From Gnetum montanum (lineage: Eukaryota > Streptophyta > Gnetopsida > Gnetales > Gnetaceae), in contig MNCI01026259.1 in the NCBI GenBank assembly GCA_015680685.1, positions 50,580-114,579 on the forward strand: 64,000 nucleotides of DNA, written 5' to 3'. The number at the start of each line of letters is the position of its first letter. The stretch's first letter is position 1. Shown one piece after another: positions 47,076 to 59,567 of this stretch. The position numbers and the translations under genes were made by a program. The notes beneath the pieces are model-generated. The model was not told the DNA's origin. It saw only the letters and a program-made list of their open reading frames with translations, and searched no databases.

Positions 47076-50000
47076 TTAATCAGCATGGATGGGCATCTCC
47101 CCTATGACTAAGTTGAAAGGAGAAGATCCAAAATATCGAACATGTTTGTCCATCCAAGGAGGTGTTATGATAACTAGCTCTCTTAGGTTCATGAAAAGGT
47201 TTGATTTGTTGCATGTCAACCAATAGTTTCTTATTTGGGCTTTCAATTTTGTATATAAACATGGCTCTAGAAGGAAAGGTTTCATAGATGATGTAAGGCC
47301 CTTCTCATAATGTTTGAAACTTAGTTCATTGTGGCACATATGTGGGGTTCCAGTAAAAGACCTTATCTCCCAATTGAAATTTTACCTTCCTTATTTTAAG
47401 GTCATGGCATTGGTTATTAAATGTCTTGTGTAACTCATTAGATGATAGGGCTACCAATCAGTTCTTATCTAGCAAGTTGAGGTTTATTATTCTTTCTTTT
47501 TATGCTATACTTAGGTCAAGGTCAAGGTCACAAGCTATTGAAAGTGTACATATCTTAGACTAAATAGGAAGAGTTGGCAATTTTTCATACACTAGCTCAT
47601 AGGAAGAATAGCCTATATGGAGTTTTGAAGTTGAGTGGTAGGCCCAAAGAGCATTATAAAGTTTGGTGCTCCAATCTCTCCTATATTTTCTAGCTATTCT
47701 TGTTAAGATCTTAGTGATTTCCTTATTTGTTACCTCAACTTGACCATTGGCTTGGGGGTGTTAGGGTATTGTTAATTTATGTTCTACCCCTAAGCATTGC
47801 ATGAGCTTCTAAAAGGTAGTGCTTATAAAGTAAGTACCATTGTTAGAAATAAGTGCACGTGGCATACCAAACCTATTTACAATATTTTGTTATACAAACT
47901 AAGTAGCTATATAATATGTATAATTGGTGACAACTACTGCTTCTGCCCATTTTATACAATAGTCAATAGTGACTATGATGTACGCCTTTCCATTTGACAT
48001 GGATGTGATGGAACCCATGAAGTCAATTCCCTAGATGTCGAAGAGTTCTAGTGATTAGATTCACTACTAAGGTTCCTCCATAAGAGTGGTTATCCCACCA
48101 TTACATTGGTAGTGGTCACAAGAGTGGATAAAGTGATGGAAATTCATAAAGAGTGTTGGCCAATAATACCTTTCCATCAAGATCTTAGTGGTTGTATGTC
48201 TCCTGGCATAGTGGTCCCCACAAGGGCCCTCATGAGCATCTTGGAAGATGTGTAGTTGGTTAGCATCAAGAACACACCAATGAACTAGGCCATCAGCACA
48301 CACCTTGTAAAGATGTTTGTTGATCTTCATGAAGCATTTGGCCTAATGAAGAAACTATTGTTTCTTCTTGTTGTCTAGCTCTTGTGGCATCTCCTGAGTA
48401 AGAAGGTAGGTAAGGATGTCATTATACTAGTTAGGTTTAGTAGGTACTTATTCATTTATAGCACCAGCAAAGAGGAGTTCATCAAGAAAATGATTAGAAA
48501 GTGGGCTCTCCTTCTCTTTGTTGTCCCATCTCAACCAAGACAAGTGGTTAGCAACCACGTTCTTGGTTTTCTTTTGATCTACTAATGTGAGATGAAATAT
48601 TTGTGAGATCACCAACCATTGTATGATGCAGGGGCTCACCGTTGGTTTGTTCATAAGGAACTGAATTGCACTATGGTCTATGTGCATGAACACCTTGTAC
48701 CAAAGCACATAGTGCCTAAATTTCTCCAAGGAATACACCACCACCATTAGTTCTTTCTCTATTGTGGTGTAATTTAGTTGTGCACCCATAATGCTTTGAC
48801 TTGCAAGGTGGATATAGTAAGGACATTTTTTATTATCTAAGTATGTGATCATGGCTCCCAAAGCATAATTAGAAGCATTTGTCATAATGTGAAAGGATCT
48901 AGACTAGTCAAGTGCTCATAGAATTAGAGTCTCTATAAGCTTTTTCTTGAGTTTCTAGAATGCATTTTTGCATTCCTCAATTCATACAAATGAAGCATCC
49001 TTCTTTGTAAGCTCCACCAATGGTTTAGAGATTTGTAAGCTCTGCCAATGGTTTAGAGATCTTAGAAAAATTCTCTATGAAGAACCAATAGTAGCTAGTG
49101 TGACCGAGGAATGAAAAGACATATTTGAAAGTTTATGATTGGTGGGTAATTCCTTGGATGACCCTTATTATTTTAGGATCCACCTCAATCCCTGCTTGTG
49201 ATATTCTATGTTCCAAAATAATGCCCTCCTAGACTATCAAATGGCTCCTTTGCCAATTGAGTCGAAGGTTGGTCTCCACACACCTTTTTACCACTTTGCT
49301 CAAGATGGTCCAAAGCTTGTTCAAATGTAGCCCCATAGATGGAGAAGTCATCCATGAAGACTTTCACCCTACTACCATTCTATTATTGAAAGATTCTTAG
49401 GACAACACATTGAAATGTTATAAGGCATTGCATAGACTAAATGGCATCTTTCTATATGAAAAAGTTCCTTAGGAACTTATGAATGTGGTTTTGGCCTAAT
49501 TCCTTGGTGCAATTTGGATTTGGTAATAACCACTATAACCATCTAGAAAGCTATAATAGTAATGCCCAAAGATGGTGTCCAACATTTGATCCACAAATGG
49601 CAATGGAAATTGATCTTTGTATGTCACCATGTTCAACAACTTGAAGTCAATACAAAACCTCCATTTGCCAAGTTTCTTTGGCACTATCACAAGTGGGATA
49701 ACCCATTCGCTATCTATAATGGGATAGATGAACCCCTCCTTGAGGAGTTGCTCAATCTCCTCTTTAACGATCTACTTGAGTTTGGGGTTCAACCACTCCT
49801 ATGGATGTCTCTTTGGCTTCATGGAAGGATCTATATAGATGTAGTTTTGGCATATCTATGGGTCAATTCTAGTCAGTTCATGATATGACTAAGTGAAGGT
49901 TGTTGACCATTTGTTGATCACCTTCAATAGATTCTCTTTTTGTTTAGGAGAAAGATTGGCATTGATTATATCCAGCTTGCCATTTTTTAGGAAAGCATAT

Positions 50001-50720
50001 TCCATTCTAGCCCATAGAGTTTTCAGCTATAGGGGCTCCCGTTTAAAACTTTTAAAGATTTCCAACTCTTCCCAATTTGTGTCATCAAGTTCATCATCAA
50101 AGAGTTAGCGATGAACTTGCTCTAGTTTATCTATGCCTTCAATGTAGACACTTGTCAGGTTCTTAGTTGGTTCCATGCATATTGTTAAACTACTTTTAGG
50201 ATCAACTATCAGCCAATGGATGCCCTCCCACTTTTTGGCTATTGTGTACAAGCACCTTTGAATTTCTATCATGTTTGCACACTATCTACATGCTATGATA
50301 GATGTACTTTTGATAGACTATAATATCTACACATAGTTGCACCTTGTGTCACTATACGCGATGCATGGAATGTGCTTCTTCTCTATTTTCCCAAATTCAT
50401 TTTTCCTAGAAATCATCAAATAAAGGTTTCTAATTCCTAATAATGCATCAATGGTGCTCAACCAAGCCCTTCCCATGACGATTGGAAAGTCCCCCTTATA
50501 GTTATTAACACAAATCACCAAGAAGTCAGTAGGATAGGACCACCCACAAATGGTGGTCATAGTGTCCTCCACTAGTCCTAAGGAAATAGTGATAGACTGA
50601 TCTACCAACTCAAAAATAATGTTGTTCTTCTTGAGTGGAGGTAAGTTCTAGGCTCTATATAGCTCATGGAAAATCAAATTCATACCAGAACCTAAGTTCA
50701 GAAGAGCTTTACAAGGCTCA
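47076..50720 (-). pseudogene. Protease-pol of element C (RT, RNase H, integrase), decayed
   Basis: Protease about 50720-50327: the active-site block reads ALLNLGSGMN, with Asn (50696-50698) where the catalytic Asp should be, followed by the family's FPIVMGRAWL block. RT about 49720-48950: KWRFCIDFKLLN, LPFVDQMLD, FLDGYSGYYQI and an intact FMDD at 49347-49358. RNase H 48885-48448: TNASNYALGAM, YTTIEKELMVVVYSLEKFR. Integrase 48330-47076: an H-H-C-C zinc region (HEGPCGDHYARRH ... HSCDHYQC), a poorly preserved core about 48000-47550, and a tail ending VIGEMPIHAD at 47076. Frameshifts lie between blocks. It is the only Athila-type pol in the window. Confidence 0.72.
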
Positions 50721-50799
50721 TTCCTAGCAATCTGCAAATAGATTAGGGGACTCCTAGGATAAGATCTTTTTTGGGAAGGTGACCAACCTTTATCCAATC

Positions 50800-53361
50800 T
50801 CTGATAGCATGGGTCAACATCATGATATGCACTTTAGAAGGCATTTGGTTTGAAGGGTTCTCAAATGGATTTGTAGAGGATGAGGGTGAAGCAAGGTCAT
50901 TAGCAGCAAGTGTATGTAAGGGCTTTGTAGGACTATTGGTTCATAAGAAGGGTCTTTTTTAAGGTTTATGTTCTGAACCACTTGGCTAAGGGGATAGCTA
51001 TAAGTTAATAGCCTTGGTGGTGATACATTGTTGTAGTTGGGTTGGAATTTTGTCCTACATTGATGGAGTAGGTGGTAATTGAGTTGAGGAGGGAGGGACA
51101 TGAGCAAAAGGATGAGGAGGGTAATGAGGAAATGAGGATTCCCCTCTTGGAGATTAGGCTTTGCAGTATTCAGGAGGGTAGTTTTGATGTTAGAATGAAG
51201 CATGACTACGTGGAGAAATGGGCTCCTAAACATAGTATCCATATAAATCAAGCTGATAGTAAGGGTATTGCTACCTTGGTGATGGCATCCCCCATGACTA
51301 TGGGTGTTTCCACTGATGATACTACTCATAAGGTTGTGGTGGAGCTCCACTCAGATAGTAAGCTTATTGTTAGTGGAACTACTTTGGGTTGCTTGAAGGA
51401 TAAGGCAACCTTCTGGGTGCTTTCCTTCTTGCCAATCTTGGATTTAGAGCATAAACCTAGACTTCTGCAAGTGTGACATCAAAAGATAACATTCCTTAAA
51501 ATGTTGGTACTGGAAAATGTCACACCTACCATCATCATCTAATTCAGAGTCCACAACCTCCTCTATGGTAGTAGCCTTGCCTTTACCCCTTTAATGGGCA
51601 TGTTCAACTTCCTTCCTTCTCCTATGATTATGATCACTACTTTTCTCTTTGGATTCCTCTATTATTTTCAAAGTAGTTTGGAACTTCTCATGAAAAGAGT
51701 CCCACATTTTGTCTACCTTAGCCAAAATTTTGGAAATAGACGTTTGAATCGGCAAGTTCTTTTGCTACACCACTTCATCATGTGGTGCCTCCTGCTCATT
51801 ATCATAGAACCAAATCTTCCTTTTGTGGATGGAAGGATCCCGGTTGTACTCTCTCACACTTTTTCTTTTTCTCAACTCTCCTTCTTTGGCAACTTGCTCA
51901 ATGAACCTTTGGATCTGATGGGCTCTAAGTTATAGAAGCCTTCCTTGGGCGTAGAGCCCAAGAGTTCTTCTCATTTTTGTGCGAAGTCCATCTATGAAAT
52001 GGTAGAGCTACTCCCTTTGAGAATAACCATGGCTAGGACATTGATGCAAAAGAGAATAGTACCTATCCATGGCTACATCCAAGGGTTCATGTGTTCCTTA
52101 TATCCAACTTTGGATCTACTTTCTCAAGTTGAACACTTGGGAGTATGTGTGATACTTGTCATTGAAGAGCTCAAGCATTGTACTTCATCAACAAATTGAT
52201 TCTAGCTCCAAAGACAAATACCAACTTTCAACTTCCTTGAATAGTGTCCTTGGGAATAACTTTAATTTTTGTCATTCACTTTTGATGTTCTGTAAGGCAC
52301 ATGCATTATGAAAGGCTTGAAAATGGTTATATGGATCAGAGTTGTATCCCTCTTCAAACTTAGGGATATTGTTCATATCCAACCACTTACTTTTGCTATC
52401 TTTCATATGCCTCATTGGGATCCTCATGACCTCTGCAATGTTTAACATGTTTCTTGTTGCAAGCAAAGGCTCATCATGGTCATAGCCTTTGTGATGGCCA
52501 TGATGCCCATGATGCCCTCTACTACCCCTTCTTTTGTGGTGGTAGGTCTTCCTTGATTGCCCATGCCCTTGGTCTCTACTAGTCCAATGGGCCCTACAAT
52601 CATCCCTATCCCATTAGTCACCTCCATCACAGTCACATCCTTTGCAACTTCAATCAGAGCTAGAGGAGGAAGAAGAGTATGTTGAAGGTGAAGAAGAGGA
52701 AGGAAATCCAACACCAACATGGTGCCTACTCCCCCCTCTTCTTTGGTCATGTCCATAATCATCATGTCTATCCACGTTCCTACCTGACTCCCACCTTTGG
52801 AGTCCCTAGGTTATGGGACTCGTTCTTACTCGAACCTAAATTATTTACAATGGATTGTAAATTCTTGTTCAAGCCCCCTTCATCAAATCCAAGGAGAGGA
52901 GAGTTAATGAATTGAGAACCCCCAAAGAAGGGATCCTCTCCATCTTTCTAGCCCAACAAGAATAAGGGGTTATTGAACTGTTTCCCCTTCGATGCTTCAT
53001 AGCACATCTCCTATTGCCAATCTTTCTTGTGTTGTGCTTCAGTGGGACAGTAGTCCTGATAGTTGTGGTCTTGCACAACATATTCAGCATTGAGCCCCTG
53101 GATGCCCAATCTCATAAGAGTTTGGAGCAGCATTGTAAGAACTGATCAATCAAGCACCAACACAATGTTGCCCTCCATGTCCCTCCACCATAGTTGTTTA
53201 TCCTAATGTAGGATGAAGGTGAAGTTTGGCACATACTCATCAGGATGAGCATATATCACTTTGCATTTTTGGGGCACTTGTTGATTTAACCTTCCACGTC
53301 TTTGTTGATTAGATGTATGTTCAAACAATGATGGAGAATCATACCTATGAGAAGAAGACAT
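50800..53361 (-). pseudogene. Gag of element C, decayed
   Basis: ATG at 53361 (MSSSHRYDSPSLFEH) is chosen by homology with element D (MSSSHRHDD at 62447); both lie about 150 bp inside the LTR. Blocks: CKVIYAHPDEYVPNFTFILH near 53260-53203; a Gly/Asp/Arg-rich middle; then IPKFEEGYNSDPYNHFQAFHNAC near 52360-52290, the start of the capsid-like region; the rest to about 50800 is strongly broken. The 3' limit against protease is approximate. Confidence 0.55.
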
Positions 53362-53490
53362 TTTAGATTGAGAGAAAAATAGAGTGCTTTTCCTATTTTT
53401 ATTACTTTGAATGATTGTGACTTTAAGGTTCGTTACACCAATTTTGAATGATTTCACTAAGTCCTAGATAGCACACATAGCTAACTAATG

Positions 53491-53508
53491 TCCCTAGCAA
53501 TGACGCCA
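53491..53508 (-). other. Primer-binding site of element C
   Basis: The minus strand reads TGGCGTCATTGCTAGGGA directly inside the 5' LTR, a near match to the tRNA-Asp type of Athila elements. It is better kept than in elements 1 and D. Confidence 0.7.
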
Positions 53509-53509
53509 A

Positions 53510-54307
53510 TAATGAGTAGTGAGTATACCCTACGCCCAACCATACAAATCACTAGCGTTCACTATGCGATCCAGTCGAATTCTGTAGACTTTAGCTCTCT
53601 TAGTACCCTAAGTCTAGGAGATGAACCTCTAAATTGTGATTATTGTCATCTCAGTTTTGTGAGGTGTAAGTGTATGGTTAAGTGTAACTAAGGTATCTTA
53701 TGTTTATCATTTCAATTATCTAAGTGCTAGAAAATAGAGTAATGAATGTTTAATTAATCTAATAACTAACTATCACTTAACAAATCCTAACATAAGCATT
53801 TGTTCCCACTTTCTATACACATCTTGAACACATTGCAATGCTACTGGGTTACCAAGCATTAGGTGCTACCAAGATCACCAAGTGTTAACGTATGCTCAAA
53901 GCGATCGTACTTATATTCGTTATTTAATTGATATTAATTACTTAATTAGAATTCATTAAAGTAAAGTGCATGGATAATAAATGCATAAGGAAACATTAAC
54001 CTAATCCAAGTGCTACAAGGTTTGATTAGAAAAGCTCATCTTTATTGTCATTCACACTAAGGTGCTTAGGTACATCAGTGCTCGCATAAAGATTCATATA
54101 CTTCTTTGACTTCTATTACGGGCACTTAGAAAATATTCTAACTTTTGAAAGGAAAAACTGTAAGAGCTTCGTTACAACTAATGGAAAGATGTCATAAATG
54201 TAAGAGAAATGATAAGGTGCTACATCAATAAGTACATGTCAACATAGCAAACCCTATGTTAACGGGATCACATCAACATCTCGTTGATGCAACCCAAAGA
54301 CTCATGC
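53510..54307 (-). repeat. 5' LTR of element C
   Basis: Bounded by the primer site at 53508 and by a decayed ...GACTCATG start near 54307. It aligns with the D LTR (62602-63546) through blocks such as ccaaccatac, tgctacaaggtttgat and catctttattgtcattcaca. Confidence 0.65.
54226..54290 (-). promoter_or_regulatory. U3 repeat words in the element C LTR
   Basis: Repeated acatcaata, atgtcaaca, tgttaacg, acatcaac and cgttgatgc lie upstream of a weak TATA-like cataaatg near 54190. These are the same words as in its internal promoter (45585-45632). Confidence 0.4.
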
Positions 54308-55956
54308 TAACCCTCCTTTCATTTTTAGGCTTGAGACCAACATGGGTAAAGTTATTGTTTTATTATTATCTTCATAAAATATATAAAATTTAAAAAATTT
54401 AAAAATTATAAATATTCTCTTTCTCTCCACCTATCTTATGTATGATATGTATCCCAACATCTTTTATATTTATTGAACAGAATGATATACACAAGTGTGA
54501 TTATGCTGTGTTTTATATGATATCATCCCATTGGTTATGATCAGCAAAGCCCCTATCAATAAGTTAATACTTTTATTAGAAGTTAATGTGTTGTCTTTAA
54601 AACTAAGTTATTGTATTAATTCTCAACATTTTATCTAACTAATAAATACAACCATAGGGTAGTATCATACATAAAACTATGGTTCCAAAAATAAGATATT
54701 CAAAATCAAAATAAGAAATTTAGAAGATTTGGCAAATTAGATCTTCTTTATTATATTGAAAAGACACCTAGAATATATACAATTTAATAAATATTTTAAA
54801 TTACCTCTAATAGAACATACAGCCAACCACTCTACAAATCATAGATTGTTAATAAAAAATAGAAAGTAATGAAGTTCTTTGTGTAATGGAAAAACTTTCT
54901 AAATAGGAAAGTAGAAAAGCTCTTAAAAACTCCCCTCAAATCATGTTGAGAATGCTAATAGAGATCAAAGTTATTTTACATAATTATTTTGATATTTTAT
55001 CTCATTTCCTTATGTCACTACTTGTGCTTGTTTAATCCCTTTTTACTTCCCCTTCAAACTAATTTTTATATTTTTAACCTTTTATAATCATTGTTAACTT
55101 TCTAATAATTTTTTTGAATTTTTTCTTTTATTCTAAATGATTATGCTTTATAAAGTTTATCTTTTTAATTTGAATTTGATTTTTACTTTATCATGAAACT
55201 TAAAAAATAAATTTTTATAGTTCAAAACTAACTATTATCCATTGCATCTCAACTACTTTACCCAGTAAATCCATCGTAATTGAATTAAAAGCACCAAGAG
55301 GATCTCAGTTGGTCCTTAACTATTTATTCCTCCCAACCTTTAAGAAATTATTACAACTAAGGTTAAAAATGATGAATACAGAATAGTTTGAAACGTTTTA
55401 GAAACAAATGCAAGTTGTGTAGGATACAGTGACTTGAAAAATTCTTAAAACAAAGGTTTTTGAGTGATGACAAAACAAAACACTAAAGTAAAGCTTCGAA
55501 AAACCTTGTAAATGGTATACTTGTAAAGCAGAATATTTACTGTGAAACTGAATTTTTACTTCAGCCCTCAACAGAAACCTCTTAAAGCTATCCAACAGAG
55601 CAGTTTTAAGATTGCTTTAACGAATGCAAAGGAACAGCAAAAGTATGTCCAGAGACTGCATGCATGTATAGTCAAACTTTGTCGAAAAAAAGTAAGTCAC
55701 AGCTTAGGACGGTGCAGTGACTCTTTGTGAAGGCGCTTATTTCTCATTGCCTTGGCTTTCGCTGTCTCAAACTAAAGTGAAAATGCAAATTGCACAGCAT
55801 TACGAATTGACAGTTAACTGGGGTACTACACAGCAGTTGAGAGCAGTATGGTATGGTAATAGTAGATTGAACAAGTGACGTTAATTTGAAGAGTACGTCA
55901 TCAAGGTAATGGATAAAATGTTAGAAAAAACAGGTGCAGGGAAGCCTGGTCAATAC
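54308..55956. other. AT-rich 3' flank of the channel gene
   Basis: Very A/T-rich single-copy-looking sequence between the element C LTR and the channel stop codon. It will include the channel 3' untranslated region, but I see no clear AATAAA signal. No other gene is supported. Confidence 0.5.
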
Positions 55957-58900
55957 TCAATACACAAGCAGGGTATCGTTGTCTCGGATCGCCTCCAAAT
56001 CCACGACCTCGGCGCCCTCGGCAGTTGCTATTTTGGTGACAGGCTTCCGGAGTTTCTCGCCTACAATCCAATACATTTAGCACGTAAAATATGTCTTTAT
56101 CAAACTGGTATGCCATAATACATACAAGAAACTCTGGTTCTGCAGAAGGCAAGCCCAAACATGATAATGAGATATATAATTTACCAGCAAATTCAAGCAA
56201 AGCGCCCAAGGTCGCTGGTACCGGCATGAAAACGAGCTTTCCGAGGCCGTGCTCGTGCTCGTGAAGGTGCTTCTTCTGCTTATCAACGACACCGTGGGCG
56301 CTTGGATCCGGGCACCACTGCAACGTCACGCGCATTCTGCTTTTTCTGTTATTTTCCTTAGTTATTGACGCGGCCGAAGCAGCAGCAGCATCTTCGATGC
56401 TTTCCTTGTGTGAAGGACCTCTACTTTGGACTTTTGTTTCTGCTGCTTCTGCAAACTTGATCGCTGGCTTTTTTGGCGGAGAGCTGGTTGTGCAAATCGA
56501 CGTAATCTCCTCGTGAGTATCGGCCGCCGTCTTTGATGATCCGTTGTCGTTGTCCTTGGAAGGTTCTTCGATCGTCACGGAGCTCGTGTGTCCTGTGTGT
56601 TCTTGCGCCGTCATGTCCTTGATGAAGTCCGGGATTTCCTCCAGAATCGAGCTGTTCAGTCCTTTAACACGCTTTATATGCAACGATTCCATATGCGTGT
56701 ATTAAGGTTATTAGCTTCAAAAAACTGGATATGACTGCTTTTCTAATTAGTTAAACTAGGCTTTTCACTTGTTTGCTTTTGTCCATTAGTAGCAGAGCTT
56801 TGTTTTGTGTACCTCGAGAAAGTTGGATGCGATGATCTTTCCGTCCGTGACGTTCGTTTTGATTATGTCGAAAAAGACTCCGCGATTGAGACGGAGAAGC
56901 TGCGAAAGGCGCCTCGTTCGTACCGTGAATGGCTGCGGTATATTGCAGAATACTCCGATTTCTCCAACGACTGAAGGCGCTTCCACTTTCTCTACTACCT
57001 GTCATGGTTTCATACGATGCGGCCGTCAGAAACTGGAAAAATATTGGAAACTCAATGATAATGTCCATAATTCATGGAGAGAGGAGATCCTTATTTGAGA
57101 ATCCAGGAATCCAGGACTTTTAAACGCTTTCCTAACCTGATCGTTTCCGCTCAATTTTATCATTATGTCCTGCAATTTAGAAATGGAATAAGAACGAGCA
57201 CTTGCAGAACAACAAAAAGCTGCGGAATGCGAATAAGATTTCTCTTGTTACCACTGCTCCGGAAACAATTATGTATATGTCGTTGGAAACCTCTGTCTTC
57301 AATAGAACGTCCACTTTCGGTGGGAAGTATTCAGCTTTTACCTCTGTGACCTTAACAAGACAAATAACTTATTTCTTTAGCAACTTGGTCGCAAATACCA
57401 TACGTTTATTTCATTTTGCAGATATTTGTGTGTGGAACTCACAAACTGCAAGATCGTGTCGTTCGAAACTCCGTTAAAGAGATAGCAAGTCTTTAACGTA
57501 GGTAGGAAAAGCTGCTGCGCTATGGTTAATCTGAGTGCTTTAGGCAGCGTAGGAAAGATCTCATCCTGCTTTAATTCCATGGATCTAAACTTGAGCGTAA
57601 TATACGCCAATATCTGATCTCTTAGACCATCCGGTAAACGATTCTTCGCGGCGAACTTTGAAGCTTCATGAATTGCGTCTCTCTGCAACAAGAGTCGTGG
57701 TTCACGGCGGTTACCTGTGTATAACGATGATCACCGAAACAGAGACGATAAACGATGGGAAATAATTAACGCTTAGCTTACAAATTCGAGTGTTCTGATT
57801 GAGCTGTCGACGATAAGATTAGACATGTTGCCTATGAGATAAGCCGTGAGTCCCAGATTGAATAACATGTAGAAAGTAGAGTAGATTTTCTCTTCCATAT
57901 TAACGGCGTGAAGATCTCCATAGCCGACGGTGGCCAACGTTGTGATGGACCAGTACATGGATGCTACGTAGCATTCCCAGATGCTGCGGTCTGCAAATCT
58001 TGGAAGCGTTGACCAGATCCAGGTTTGAGTTCTGTCGTGGTAACGTATCGCCAGAAGGAAGAAAAAGCATCCAGCACAATGGACCGCAAAAAGGGTTACC
58101 TGTCAGGTCCCGCACCGGATCATCAAAATAAGTTCTTGACACAATTTATGGGCCTGCTTTGAATGGTTTGTGTTGGATTGCATACTCACGCAAATTAGCT
58201 TTATGCACCGAATCCCAAAATAGCTCACTCGAATATCTTTCTCCAGCCTGCGACAATACGAAAAATTTGTCAGCCACCGAATTAGAGACATTTCCTGACA
58301 GGTTGAATCCAAAACTTCGGCGAATGCAGACCCACCCAGTGAAAAGGACGCTGACCCTTCTCAGACGCCATAGCCGCAGCAAGTTGAGGAAACTAAAGGG
58401 CAGAGCTCGTACCGTCTGGCCTGTGAGTACAAGTTATAAAAGGTGCGAAAACTTGTTTCCATTGATTTTTACTCCAGATAAAAGCAGAAACAAAACAAAA
58501 CAAAAAAAGCAGGTAGACGGTCACTTTCTAGATTGATATCACTGTAAATTACCTGTGAATGTAAGGTATATCAGCTGAAACGGAATCGTCGAGGCCACAT
58601 CGAGAATGAAGGAACTGGAAATGTAGCTGAAGAGCGCCAAAATGTAGCCCAGAAAAACAAAAACAGAGATGTGATAAATCGTGAAAGTTGCTGGTAAAAT
58701 AGTCTCTGTAACTATCGTGTAGATGCTTACCGGAAAGCTATTTTCTTCGGATCATCCACAAAACGGTATGTTGTTTTGTCCAAATAAGCTACAAAAAACG
58801 TGAGAACGATATCGAAAGCAAAAAATGCATTAACAATGTTGTCCACAATGAACAGAGATCCGTCGCGGACAGTGGAAAACGCTAGCTCGAAAGGGGAAAC

Positions 58901-59567
58901 CCACGCGCAGTATACAACGAGCACTACCAGAAATCTCTGCCACCACCTGCAAATATGACATTGCTTCATCAATCAAAAACGTTCAACTGTTTCCGCAACA
59001 GCCTCACTCTAAATTACCCAATTTCAGATGTCGGTGCAGCTTTTCTACTGAGAACATTAGAAATAAATCTCTAGATCAGTCACATTCGCACACTCTACGG
59101 GCTAGGACTAACATGTTTATTTCATGAATAAGGGATCATTACCAGCTGCCCAGAATGGACATCGAAGAGGAGCTTTCTAACCTAAACATAAACTAAATTT
59201 CATCAGGAATAATTCACATATAGCCTAGGAAACTCAAAACGGAAATTGATTTTTTTCACAGCCAGAAAGCCGTTTCACCATGGAATGTTTCAAGCTCTAA
59301 AAAATCCAAAACTTTTAAACAGATTCAGAAAGATAATAACGATCAACAGCGACGAAGAAATTTTTCTTGTTGAATTTCTTACCAGTAACGGCCGTTGTAG
59401 GGGAGAATGATATGCTTGCGAATCCGGTGACGCGGGGTCTTGCGGGAGCAGGAGCTGGCGCTGCCGATTGCAGGGATTAATCCGCTGGAAACCGAGCGGA
59501 ATATTTTTGTCAAGTCTTTGTTGGAACTTTCCAGAACGGAGCGACTGGACGAGAAACCGCTTTCCAT
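55957..59567 (-). CDS. Shaker-family voltage-gated potassium channel, KAT/AKT type without ankyrin repeats
   Basis: A plasma-membrane K+ channel of the plant inward-rectifier class. Twelve exons (minus): 59567-59383, 58946-58731, 58626-58553, 58420-58336, 58247-58190, 58099-57782, 57682-57443, 57350-57252, 57169-57137, 56998-56813, 56671-56185, 56060-55957. All junctions are GT-AG, phases agree and the frame is open: 694 residues. S1 about 62-85; S2 about 93-117; S3 about 135-157; S4 about 170-185 with RLWRLRRV; S5 about 196-223; pore with TVGYGD at 263-268; S6 ends GNMSNLIV. A linker and cyclic-nucleotide-binding-like domain (about 370-495, [19 protein letters not shown]) follow, then a Ser/Ala-rich stretch and a KHA domain (about 610-694, ending [10 protein letters not shown]). 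There is no ankyrin block, so the length is KAT-like (AKT types are about 850 residues). ATG 59567 is the first Met in frame; an upstream start is not excluded. Exon 9 has only 33 bp. Outward SKOR/GORK identity is less likely given the S4 text. Confidence 0.93.

Larger units (their letters stand above)
43741..54307 (-). mobile_element. Element C: Athila-like Ty3/gypsy element, 3' end truncated
   Basis: Minus-strand order: 5' LTR 54307-53510, tRNA-Asp-like primer site, gag from 53361, protease about 50720-50327, RT about 49720-48950, one RNase H 48885-48448, integrase about 48330-47076, a non-coding spacer, an internal promoter-like region at 45632-45566, then an accessory ORF from 45133. The 3' LTR and the end of that ORF are absent near the element B 3' LTR. 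A single RNase H, the primer-site type and the FMDD motif fit the Athila lineage. It shares gag start, LTR ends and accessory ORF with elements D and 1, so it is a pol-bearing relative that could have mobilised element 1. Confidence 0.75.

Noticed and set aside
50820-51350. 176-codon minus-strand ORF rich in Leu, His and Pro
   Set aside because: It is in a different frame from the gag-protease homology of element C and has no family features.
58159-58536. 125-codon plus-strand ORF across the channel gene
   Set aside because: It runs antisense over channel exons 4 and 5 and their introns, whose splice phases and conserved S4-S5 text explain the sequence fully.
55957-59567. Channel as an outward SKOR/GORK type
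   Set aside because: The S4 text RLWRLRRV, the S6 text [13 protein letters not shown] and the short KAT-like length fit the inward-rectifier class better; ankyrin repeats are absent.
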